DNA of 64,000 bases from Paraferrimonas haliotis. GTDB lineage: Bacteria; Pseudomonadota; Gammaproteobacteria; Enterobacterales; Shewanellaceae. The position numbers were made by a program, and so were the translations under genes. Below are positions 1-7,725 of this stretch, in pieces. How positions within the stretch are numbered: position 1 is the first letter of the stretch; every line of letters begins with the position of its first letter. The stretch is taken from assembly GCF_002282895.1 (NCBI RefSeq), contig NZ_NRRB01000001.1, positions 763,418-827,417 of the forward strand. Reading direction: 5' to 3'. The notes below the pieces were generated by a model. It ran no database searches and was not told where the DNA came from. It worked only from the letters and a program-made list of their open reading frames with translations.

Positions 1-1409
1 TGTCTCATAGCTCAGATCTCATCGCCACCGATATTGAGGGCTATTTAAAGGTTCATGAAAATAAGGACTTGTTACGCTTCCTAACCTGCGGCAACGTGGA
101 CGATGGCAAATCAACCTTAATTGGTCGTTTGTTGTTCGATTCGAAATTGATCTACGAAGATCAAATGGCCGCCATTGAAAAAGATTCGCAAAAGTTTAAT
201 ACCACCGACGAGACCTTTGATTTGGCGCTGCTAGTGGATGGTTTGCAGTCGGAGCGAGAGCAGGGCATTACCATTGATGTGGCCTATCGCTATTTTTCCA
301 CCGAAAAGCGTAAGTTCATTATTGCCGACACTCCTGGGCACGAGCAATACACCCGTAATATGGTGACCGGCGCCTCTACCTGTGAGCTGGCCATTGTGAT
401 GGTGGATGCCCGCCATGGCATTCAAAATCAAACCCGCCGCCACAGCTTTATTTGCAGCCTATTAGGTATTAAGCACATCATTGTTGCCATCAATAAAATG
501 GATTTGATGGACTATGACCGCGAAGTGTTTAGAAAGCTTAAAGTTGAATACCGCGAGATGGCCAAGAACTTTAACATCGATGACATTCGCTTCGTGCCCA
601 TTTCGGCGCTAAAAGGCGACAACGTGGTGACGCCGAGTGAAAATATGGATTGGTACCCAGGTGCCACCTTAATGAAGCTCTTAGAAACGGTTAAAGTCGA
701 TAAAGACGTCGATACCGAAAACATGCGCTTCCCGGTGCAATACGTTAATCGCCCGAATCTAAACTTCCGTGGTTTTTGTGGCACCTTAACCTCTGGCATA
801 TTGCAAGTGGGCGATGAAGTGACCGCGCTGCCATCGGGCAAAACCTCGAGAGTTAAGTCGATTTTTACCTACGACGGTGAACTGCAATCGGCACGCCCGG
901 GTGTAGCCATTACCGTAACCCTTGAAGACGAAATTGACGTGTCTCGCGGTGACATGCTGGTGCACACAGGTCATGAGCCGGAGTTGTCTAATCAGTTTAG
1001 CGCACACCTGGTTTGGATGGGCGAAACGCCGCTGCGCACCCACAAAGAATACACCTTTAAATTTGCCACTAAATCGTGCTTTGGCAAAGTGGTGGAGCTG
1101 CCCCATAAAATTAACGTAAACACCTTAGATGAGCATGCTCACAACAGTGACACGCTAGAGCTTAACGAAATTGCGTTAATCCAAGTGGCGCTTAACGACA
1201 AGGTGGCAGTGGATGCCTATCAAGCGCTGCCGCAAACCGGTGCCTTTGTCGTAATTGACCGTCATACCAATGTTACCGTTGGCGCGGGTATGGTGAGCAG
1301 CATTGCCGCTAACGACATTGAGGTTGTGCGGGAATACAGCCAAGCCGAGCGCGAGCTCAACGCTTATGTACGCAAGCACTATCCGGAGTGGGGTTGTAGC
1401 GAGGTTTAG
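1..1409 (+). CDS. cysN: Sulfate adenylyltransferase subunit 1 (CysN), start codon cut by window edge
   Basis: GTPase subunit of ATP sulfurylase. With CysD it makes adenosine 5'-phosphosulfate from sulfate and ATP in cytoplasmic sulfate assimilation. The open frame runs to the left edge. The first two bases are TG followed by TCT CAT AGC, so the start is probably an ATG whose A lies one base outside, giving about 469 residues, normal for CysN. On that numbering the P-loop GNVDDGKST is at about 31-39, followed by DTPGHE and NKMD, the G3 and G4 motifs of translation-factor GTPases; the C-terminal half is the EF-Tu-like beta-barrel part. CysD should lie just upstream. A hairpin follows the stop. 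Confidence 0.96.
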   Translation, partial: SHSSDLIATDIEGYLKVHENKDLLRFLTCGNVDDGKSTLIGRLLFDSKLIYEDQMAAIEKDSQKFNTTDETFDLALLVDGLQSEREQGITIDVAYRYFSTEKRKFIIADTPGHEQYTRNMVTGASTCELAIVMVDARHGIQNQTRRHSFICSLLGIKHIIVAINKMDLMDYDREVFRKLKVEYREMAKNFNIDDIRFVPISALKGDNVVTPSENMDWYPGATLMKLLETVKVDKDVDTENMRFPVQYVNRPNLNFRGFCGTLTSGILQVGDEVTALPSGKTSRVKSIFTYDGELQSARPGVAITVTLEDEIDVSRGDMLVHTGHEPELSNQFSAHLVWMGETPLRTHKEYTFKFATKSCFGKVVELPHKINVNTLDEHAHNSDTLELNEIALIQVALNDKVAVDAYQALPQTGAFVVIDRHTNVTVGAGMVSSIAANDIEVVREYSQAERELNAYVRKHYPEWGCSEV

Positions 1410-1425
1410 TTGTTCTATGTTGTTT

Positions 1426-1458
1426 AGAGGAGCGACGACTTTTGTCATTGGCTCCTCT
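1426..1458. terminator. Hairpin between convergent cysN and wzi-like gene
   Basis: The arms AGAGGAGC (1426-1433) and GCTCCTCT (1451-1458) are perfectly complementary around a 17-base loop. It lies between two convergent genes and may end transcription from both sides. The T-run after it is poor, so it is only a probable terminator. Confidence 0.5.
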
Positions 1459-1483
1459 GCTCGTTTCTGTACTTTGTAATTCT

Positions 1484-2992
1484 TTAGAATGGGTAAGTTA
1501 GATCCGCAAAGATCAAGGCTTGGGTACTGCGCTTAGCCGTTTCGGCTATTTCGCTTTGACGCACCTCGGCTCCGAGGTTTACTCGCCCCATAAAGGTTTC
1601 TCGACCGACTTGACTTGAGATACTCACCAAATTTTCTTTAGGCTGATAAGGGGTGTAGTCGGGGTTGCGATGACCGCCGTCTTTATTTAACTGTAACCAG
1701 CGCACTTTGGTTTCAACTTGGTAGGTTGGGGTTTGGCTGATAACGCCTAACACCAGTGTGCGGGCATCGCTGTCGTAACTGCTGCCGATTGAACGCTGGT
1801 AATAACGGTATCCGCCCAAATACTCTGAGTGCTCATAAAAGCAGTTAAAAACATTTGCGTTGGTGCCGCAGGCCACTAAGGTATCGCTTGCTTCGAGGTA
1901 AACCTTGTTCACTGAATCACCAATGTTAAGCCAGGTGTCCACTCCAAGTTGACGACCGCAATCGGCAATTTGCCATGGGTAGGGGCCGGCGTTGTCTTCG
2001 CAGGTTCTTTCGAAGTAAATACCTATTGGCTGGCCGAACCAGGTATCGCTGTAGCGAACATCAAACCCCGCTATCTTATTCCCTTTATGGCTTTTAGTAC
2101 TGCTGTCGCAATCATTGGTGCCGTCGGTGCAATTACCTCCGCCAACCAGTGAATCCCAAATGTCACTTAAACTGCAATCAATGCCCTCGCCACACATTTG
2201 GTTGGTTAAACTAAACCCCAGTTCTAACTGCCGCAGTGGTCGTAAGGTACCGCGCATTTGTAACAGGTATGGATTGGCAATGGCGCGATCACTCTCTAGG
2301 CGAGACATGCTGCCGGTAAAATTCCACTCACCCAGCCAGCTTAACCATGGCGTTTCGAACGCTTGAGGGTCGTTTCGAGAAAGGGTGAGGCCGGGAAGGG
2401 GGCGTGCGTTATTGGTGCGGTGGAGGTTTTGATCGTTACCCGGGCCCCACCAAGAGCTGACCAAGCCAGCCGACACAACCCAGTTGCCTAAAAGCAAGGC
2501 TGCGTAGGAATCGTCCAGCCGATAAGTGTGGTTGTCGGAGGCGTCGTAGTGCGCCGAAGCTGCAACCTTATAGGCAAAGTAATCGCTACTGCCGCTGTTT
2601 GATACGCTAAGGCTGGCGCGCTCACGATGGGGCTCACCAAAGCTGGTAAAGCGCTTGTCTTTGCTGGTGGCAGCCGCTTTAATTTCGCTTTTAAAAGGTT
2701 GCTCTTGGGTTTGCTGATAGCGGTAGTTTACTCGAGCGACCACTTCGGCGATATCTGGACTGAGCTCGCTGATATCCGCACTCTTTAGGTTTCTGGTAAT
2801 ACCAGACCACATGAGCGGATAAGTGTTTATGGGGACTGTGATTACGCCCGCATCGGCCAAACGCTGGATGTCGGCGCGTAAAAATTGATCGCTGGTGTCT
2901 ATCCATGGCTCGGCGTGAGCCTTGGGTACAGTGAAAAAAGCATGACTTGTAACAGCCAAAAGGCAAACCGTTCGCAAACTTCGAAGCATCAC
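1484..2992 (-). CDS. Capsule-assembly Wzi-family outer-membrane protein (copy 1)
   Basis: A 502-residue secreted protein with an N-terminal signal peptide (hydrophobic stretch then KAHA-EP, cleavage near residue 27) and a C-terminal Phe typical of outer-membrane beta-barrels. The N-terminal mature part (FLRADIQRLADAGVI, then TYPLMW) and the tyrosine/tryptophan-rich body are typical of the Wzi/capsule-assembly family. Wzi in E. coli is an outer-membrane lectin that holds group 1 capsule at the surface. It follows a second Wzi-like gene on the same strand, with about 107 bases between them. The family call is by pattern recognition; the ligand is unknown. Confidence 0.8.
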   Translation of the reverse strand: MMLRSLRTVCLLAVTSHAFFTVPKAHAEPWIDTSDQFLRADIQRLADAGVITVPINTYPLMWSGITRNLKSADISELSPDIAEVVARVNYRYQQTQEQPFKSEIKAAATSKDKRFTSFGEPHRERASLSVSNSGSSDYFAYKVAASAHYDASDNHTYRLDDSYAALLLGNWVVSAGLVSSWWGPGNDQNLHRTNNARPLPGLTLSRNDPQAFETPWLSWLGEWNFTGSMSRLESDRAIANPYLLQMRGTLRPLRQLELGFSLTNQMCGEGIDCSLSDIWDSLVGGGNCTDGTNDCDSSTKSHKGNKIAGFDVRYSDTWFGQPIGIYFERTCEDNAGPYPWQIADCGRQLGVDTWLNIGDSVNKVYLEASDTLVACGTNANVFNCFYEHSEYLGGYRYYQRSIGSSYDSDARTLVLGVISQTPTYQVETKVRWLQLNKDGGHRNPDYTPYQPKENLVSISSQVGRETFMGRVNLGAEVRQSEIAETAKRSTQALIFADLTYPF

Positions 2993-3099
2993 ACAATCCT
3001 TTTTAGGTGCGTCGCAATGTTATTTTTTGGTAAGCCTGATGTTATCAGATAATCAGTGCTTGCGGCAGATCTTATGAGCCTGTTACCGCAAAAGGGCGC

Positions 3100-4566
3100 T
3101 TAAAAGCGCCGTTCCCAACCGGCGTATACCGTGGCGTCCCAATGGCTGCTATGGTCAGTGATTGGGTATTCGCTGTAGCCCAAGGTTCCACCAAGCTTGA
3201 GCTTGCCGTGATAAAAGGGCCTATGATAGCTGCTGTCGACTTGATATAAGCGTTCGTAGCGACCGGGCGATACCGGATTGCCACCGGGCTCGCCTCTATC
3301 ATTACCGTCGGTGTTTAAGCGGGCCCAGCGAAACTTGTTAGTAATGCTTTGGCCGTGGCTTAGCTGGGTAATGGCTCCCAACACAAACACTCGAGAGTCG
3401 TTGTCGTAGGTACTGCCGAGACTGCGGCCATAGTAGCGATAACCGTCGCGATAAAAACCATGTTCGTACAAGCAGTTATAAATACTGGAGTCGATGCCAC
3501 AGGCCACTGCGGTGTCTGAATATTCGGCAAATACTCGAGTGTTAAACTGGGCTATATAGACGTCGATACCGCCCATGTTGGCTGAGTTAATTAAGCGGTT
3601 TTTGCCGTTATGAAAGTCTTCGTGAATGCGCTCGTAGTATATGCCATAGGGTACGCCCCAGGCGGTGTCTGACCACCTAAAGTCATAGCCTGCCAGCATG
3701 TTTTCTTGACCGTTTTTAACGTCGCCCTCGCTGACGCCGCCATTGAATAAGCCGTTCCACCAGTCTTTAAGGCTGTTGCCGTAACCTTCGCCACCCCATT
3801 GCATGGTCCACGAAAAGCCAATTTCTAATTTGCTGACGGGTTTTAAGGTACCGCGAGCGCCCCAATGTTTAGCGTCTGGCACGTAACGGCCACTTTCCAT
3901 TTGGCTAAAGGCGGTGGTGAATGTCCACGGGCCTATCCAGTTAAGCCAAGGGCTTTCAAAGGCGCTGGAGTCGTTTCTTGTGAAGCTGATGCCTGGCATG
4001 GGACGGGCATTGGTGGTTTGAATGAGCCCAGAGTCCCAGCCCGGCCCCCAGTATTTTTGTACTGCACCGCCGGTTACTATCCAGTTGCCCAGTTTGACCG
4101 CAGCGAAGCTGTTATCGAGGCGGCTGGGGTTGCCATCTTGAGCGTCGTAATGATAACTGGCGGCCAAGCGTCCACTAAACCAGTCTTGAGTGACTTCAAC
4201 GTTGGCTGTTAGGGCCGCTTTGTCGCGATAGTCTTGGCCAAAGCCAATAAAGCGGGTTTGGTCGGTAGCGCCATTGAGTTCGATTTTACTGTGAATGGCT
4301 TGATGGTCGCGCTGGTAAGCGGCTACTACCCTTTGATAAGCCAGTTGCTGGTTGGTGGTAAGTGATTGTTGTTGAGCTTGGTCGAGATCGTTTTTAATGC
4401 GGGCCCACATAAGCGGGTAAGTGGTTACCGGGTGGGTGATGATGCCGCTATCCGCCAACAATTGGATGTCGGCTCGTAGTGGCAAATCGGTGGGCTCGAC
4501 CCACCAAGCGGCTTTCACGGAAAAACTGGATAACAACAGAGCACTTAACAGCAGCTTCGACTTCAT
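3100..4566 (-). CDS. Capsule-assembly Wzi-family outer-membrane protein (copy 2)
   Basis: A 488-residue paralogue of the gene just downstream. It shares the opening (LPLRADIQLLADSGII, TYPLMW), the central WxxGPGWDSGLIQTTNARPMPG-type stretch, a CxxxxxxYNCLYEH motif and a C-terminal Phe. The signal peptide ends near residue 19 (SVKA-AWW). An outer-membrane barrel that anchors or assembles surface polysaccharide is the likely role. The two copies have diverged clearly, so this is an old tandem duplication or two acquisitions. The phosphomannomutase gene lies 129 bases upstream and could supply sugar-nucleotide precursors. Confidence 0.8.
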   Translation of the reverse strand: MKSKLLLSALLLSSFSVKAAWWVEPTDLPLRADIQLLADSGIITHPVTTYPLMWARIKNDLDQAQQQSLTTNQQLAYQRVVAAYQRDHQAIHSKIELNGATDQTRFIGFGQDYRDKAALTANVEVTQDWFSGRLAASYHYDAQDGNPSRLDNSFAAVKLGNWIVTGGAVQKYWGPGWDSGLIQTTNARPMPGISFTRNDSSAFESPWLNWIGPWTFTTAFSQMESGRYVPDAKHWGARGTLKPVSKLEIGFSWTMQWGGEGYGNSLKDWWNGLFNGGVSEGDVKNGQENMLAGYDFRWSDTAWGVPYGIYYERIHEDFHNGKNRLINSANMGGIDVYIAQFNTRVFAEYSDTAVACGIDSSIYNCLYEHGFYRDGYRYYGRSLGSTYDNDSRVFVLGAITQLSHGQSITNKFRWARLNTDGNDRGEPGGNPVSPGRYERLYQVDSSYHRPFYHGKLKLGGTLGYSEYPITDHSSHWDATVYAGWERRF

Positions 4567-4695
4567 AAACGGTCCCGACTTCTATATGGGTATTATTTTT
4601 GAGCTGATTTAGGGGGGCTATATTAGCAGCAGCTGAGGTAGCAGCACAAAGCGTTTGTGCGGATTTTTATGCGCATAAAAGTGTATTTGCACAGA

Positions 4696-6219
4696 TCAGC
4701 TACGTAATATCTCCAGTATTTCAGCGGTTTTTTGTTGCATCAGTTTAACGTTGTTTATGGATTCAACGTTGAGTCGTACCACAGGCTCGGTGTTGCTGCT
4801 GCGCAAGTTGAAGCGCCATTGGCCTTGCGGCTCATTAAAGCTCATTGATAGGCCATCGGTATGATCGGTTTGACAGGCGCTTTTTTGGTAGTAGGCGCTC
4901 ACTTTATTTATGCTGTTTTTGGGTTCTGCCAAGGTGGAATTGATTTCCCCGGAACTTGGATAAGCGCGAATACGCTCTTTGACCAGCTCGGATAAGGGCT
5001 GGTTTTTGTTTGAAAGCAGCTCGATGACCAGCAACCATGGGATCATACCGGAATCGCAATAATTAAAGCGCTTGAAGTAATGATGAGCGCTCATTTCACC
5101 GCCATAAATGGCGTCTTCTTCGCGCATGCGCTCTTTGATGAAGGCGTGACCGGTTTTACTCATGATGGCTTGGCCGTTATTTTGTTGGACTATGTCTTGA
5201 GTGTTCCAAATGAGTCTTGGGTCGTGGATGATTTTAGCGGGTGAGGCTTGCTCTGGTTGCTGTTGTTTTTGCTGCTGTTGCTGTTGCAAAAATGCTTCCG
5301 CCAGCAAACCCACAATGTAGTAGCCTTCAATGAATTCGCCGTTTTCATCAAACAAAAAGCAGCGATCAAAGTCGCCATCCCAAGCGATACCTAGGTGAGC
5401 TTGATGCTTAATAACAGCATTAGCGGTATCGGCTCGATTTTCCGGCAGCAGCGGATTGGGGATGCCGTTAGGGAAGGTTGCATCGGGCTGGTGATGCACC
5501 TTGATAAATCGGATTGGAATTTTTTTGTCGTTGAACAGACTTTCTATGGCATCGATAACGTGACCGGCTGCACCATTGCCGGCATTGACAACAACTTTCA
5601 TCGGCTTTAAATCGTACACATTAATATAGCTAAGTAGGTGATCAACGTAAGCCTGTTGAATGTCGGTTTTTCGATAAACACCGCGTTCCTCTGGCAACAC
5701 TATGCTGAACTGATTAGACTCAGCCAGTGCTTGAATATCGAAAAGCCCCGAGTCTCCCGAGATGGGCCGGCTCTGCTCGCGCACCAGTTTCATGCCGTTG
5801 TAGTCGATTGGATTGTGAGATGCGGTAACCACAATGCCGCCATCGAGCTTTAAATGTGCGGTGGCAAAATAGATTTCTTCGGTGCCCACCATGCCAATGT
5901 CGAGCACGTTAACGCCGGCGTCTTGTAGCCCCAGCGCTAACGACAGCTTAAGCGCCTCTGACGACTCGCGAACATCGCCGCCAAGCACCACGGTTTTAGG
6001 GCTTAAATGCTGCCCAAAAGCCCGACCAATGCGATAGGCGATGTCTTCATTAAGCTCCTCACCTAATTTTCCCCGAATGTCATAAGCCTTAAAGCAGGTT
6101 AGTTTTCCTGAAGTATGCGGCACGATTTTCCCCAAAATCATAGAATTAGCGACATATAATTGCCTTTGTACTTTAATCTTAGCAGGAGTTTTGCGGTTTG
6201 CTTTTTGAGGTTTTGGCAT
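4696..6219 (-). CDS. manB: Phosphomannomutase/phosphoglucomutase (ManB/CpsG type)
   Basis: Converts mannose-6-phosphate to mannose-1-phosphate for GDP-mannose and surface polysaccharide synthesis. Homology to CpsG/ManB starts at [20 protein letters not shown] and includes the active-site serine loop TASHNP, the metal loop DGDFDR and the sugar loop GGEMSAHH. The frame gives 507 residues against about 456 in E. coli. Part of the excess is a glutamine-rich insert (about residues 314-325, low-complexity CAG/CAA DNA near 5258-5290). The rest is a basic N-terminal tail; an in-frame GTG at 6123 behind GGGGA is a likely alternative start, and ATG 6141 is another. It sits between the peptidase gene and the two Wzi genes. 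Confidence 0.88.
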   Translation of the reverse strand: MPKPQKANRKTPAKIKVQRQLYVANSMILGKIVPHTSGKLTCFKAYDIRGKLGEELNEDIAYRIGRAFGQHLSPKTVVLGGDVRESSEALKLSLALGLQDAGVNVLDIGMVGTEEIYFATAHLKLDGGIVVTASHNPIDYNGMKLVREQSRPISGDSGLFDIQALAESNQFSIVLPEERGVYRKTDIQQAYVDHLLSYINVYDLKPMKVVVNAGNGAAGHVIDAIESLFNDKKIPIRFIKVHHQPDATFPNGIPNPLLPENRADTANAVIKHQAHLGIAWDGDFDRCFLFDENGEFIEGYYIVGLLAEAFLQQQQQQKQQQPEQASPAKIIHDPRLIWNTQDIVQQNNGQAIMSKTGHAFIKERMREEDAIYGGEMSAHHYFKRFNYCDSGMIPWLLVIELLSNKNQPLSELVKERIRAYPSSGEINSTLAEPKNSINKVSAYYQKSACQTDHTDGLSMSFNEPQGQWRFNLRSSNTEPVVRLNVESINNVKLMQQKTAEILEILRS

Positions 6220-6249
6220 TTTTGGGGCCCTGGGTATTATTGAGCAATT

Positions 6250-7185
6250 TTAACGGCGTGATGCGAGCCAGGTTCCTTGAACAATGGGAATGGTGCTACC
6301 GTTTTGATCGATGAATAACGGCTCAACGGTGATTAGTTGTTGTTTGCCGTTATCGGCATGTTCAATGGCTTCAAGTTGCAGGTGTAGGTGAGGGAGACCA
6401 CCACCACCGGTTGCGCCACTGAAGGCAATGAGCTCGCCTTGTTCAACGATTTGCCCTTCAACTGGAATCACTGAGTTAAATTTGAGATGAGAGTAGCTGG
6501 CTAAGGTGCCATCGTGGTGCAATATGGAGACAATGTTGCCCCATTTTACACAGGACTTATCGGGGCAGCCAAAGTCAGAGTCCTCTTTAACGTACGCCAC
6601 GCGCCCACTTCTAATGCTGTATACGGGCGTGCCGGTTGGAACCAAGAAGTCGATTGCATTTTGATTAAAGCCAGAGTGACTGCGATATCGGAAATTTGTT
6701 ATTGAGAATTTTGGTTTTGATGGCGATTGAATAACTTTCGCTTCGCTTTTAATGGGTAAGGGAAATCGATTAACCCAGTCATTATCTGTATTTGCGGCAA
6801 AGCTTGAGCGCACTCTAAAACTGTACTTTTTATCTGGTGTGGATTGTCTTATTAGGGTTGCGAGCTGTTTGTTCTGATTGGGCGCAATGTATATTAACCC
6901 TAGATTGCTGGGCTCGGTCCAGTTTATTTGATAGTGGGTAGAGGTGGGTTCGACAAACTCAAGTTGCAGCTGCATCGGTTGTGTCGTTAAGTTCGTAGCG
7001 CTGGCTGAAAAGCCCCCTTTAAGGGGATCGTGAGAAAAGCCAATGGCTAGTTGTTCATTTTTTTTACCTTTAACTCCCTTTGGGGCGTTATCGGTAGGGA
7101 ACAAATTAAATGCGTAAACAAGCGTGCCAAAGACCATTACAAATGCAATAGCGGCGATACTTGCTAACAGCTTTAAGTTTCTCAT
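6250..7185 (-). CDS. M23-family zinc metallopeptidase, membrane-anchored or secreted
   Basis: 311 residues with an N-terminal hydrophobic segment (about 7-27) that is a signal anchor or signal peptide. The C-terminal half is a LytM/M23 domain. It has SHSGFNQNAIDF with the His and Asp zinc ligands, SGRVAYV, and the second motif PHLHLQ, so the metal ligands look intact and the protein may be an active endopeptidase, probably on peptidoglycan cross-links. The domain between the anchor and M23 is unrecognised. The gene starts 30 bases after the double-glycine peptide gene on the same strand, which suggests co-transcription. Whether it acts on the wall, on the peptide or in self-protection cannot be told. 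Confidence 0.82.
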   Translation of the reverse strand: MRNLKLLASIAAIAFVMVFGTLVYAFNLFPTDNAPKGVKGKKNEQLAIGFSHDPLKGGFSASATNLTTQPMQLQLEFVEPTSTHYQINWTEPSNLGLIYIAPNQNKQLATLIRQSTPDKKYSFRVRSSFAANTDNDWVNRFPLPIKSEAKVIQSPSKPKFSITNFRYRSHSGFNQNAIDFLVPTGTPVYSIRSGRVAYVKEDSDFGCPDKSCVKWGNIVSILHHDGTLASYSHLKFNSVIPVEGQIVEQGELIAFSGATGGGGLPHLHLQLEAIEHADNGKQQLITVEPLFIDQNGSTIPIVQGTWLASRR

Positions 7186-7215
7186 TTGATGCTCACCTTA
7201 AAGAGGGAAATATCG

Positions 7216-7434
7216 TTAATTACAGGAGACAGCTTCGGCGGTAACGGTCAAATCCTGTCCAGGAGCACAGGTTGTCTTGCTTCCATCTGGGCCTTCGTGG
7301 GAGGCTGATTCGCTACCAGATGATACGACAATAACCGCAGCGATAATTGCACCCGCAGCGCCAATACCAGCTGCGATAATCGGTACAATTCCACCATTCA
7401 CCTGTTCAAGTTCACTTTGTTGTAATTCGTACAT
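7216..7434 (-). CDS. Double-glycine leader peptide, putative class II microcin/bacteriocin precursor
   Basis: A 72-residue precursor. The first 15 residues (MYELQQSELEQVNGG) fit the double-glycine leader consensus of substrates of C39-peptidase ABC exporters: acidic, with conserved ELxxVxGG spacing. The mature part would be 57 residues: a hydrophobic Gly/Ala/Ile segment with GxxxG spacing that could form a membrane helix, then a polar tail with two cysteines (56 and 71) that may form a disulfide. A good ribosome-binding site (AAGGAGA) lies 6-7 bases before the ATG. The matching exporter and adaptor are encoded just upstream on the same strand. Antibacterial activity is inferred, and no immunity gene is recognised. 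Confidence 0.8.
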   Translation of the reverse strand: MYELQQSELEQVNGGIVPIIAAGIGAAGAIIAAVIVVSSGSESASHEGPDGSKTTCAPGQDLTVTAEAVSCN

Positions 7435-7447
7435 AATTAATCTCCTT

Positions 7448-7725
7448 ATAAAATATTGAGCTATCCATTAGCTCGCTGTGTTGCTTATGGTGGTGCCAAA
7501 AAGCAACTAAAGAAGTCCGAATACCGCGTCAAAGTGTGTGCTTTCCCTAGCGCTCAGCGTCCTTGCTAAGCTTGGCGTGCTTAATACGGCTCATCGTCCC
7601 TGATGACTTAAGCGGCCTTCCTGTATGCTGTCCTTATTGGCGTTGCGATGGTGCGTGTCGCTTGGCCAAAATAAATCACTTTGCTTCGGGCTTCTGTAGT
7701 TACTCTCTGTTGAGCTGAACATTCA
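7448..7725 (-). promoter_or_regulatory. Structured leader or small-RNA region upstream of the double-glycine peptide gene, with GGA-loop hairpins
   Basis: This 278-base gap between the exporter stop and the peptide gene has no convincing gene. Read on the minus strand, two perfect or near-perfect hairpins present GGA in the loop: TCATC-AGGGAC-GATGA (7591-7606) and CTTAGC-AAGGAC-GCTGAG (7553-7570). Further AGGA/GGA motifs flank them (AATAAGGACA, ACAGGAAGG, TAGGGAA). GGA in a hairpin loop is the CsrA/RsmA recognition element, and csrA and barA are in this window. The region could be a CsrA-bound leader, a small RNA, or a copy of a dispersed structured repeat. Confidence 0.4.

Noticed and set aside
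7591..7722. A 43-codon reading frame on the minus strand starting just after the exporter gene
   Set aside because: It has no well-placed ribosome-binding site, no membrane segment and polar random-like composition, and it runs through the first GGA hairpin; it is more likely non-coding.
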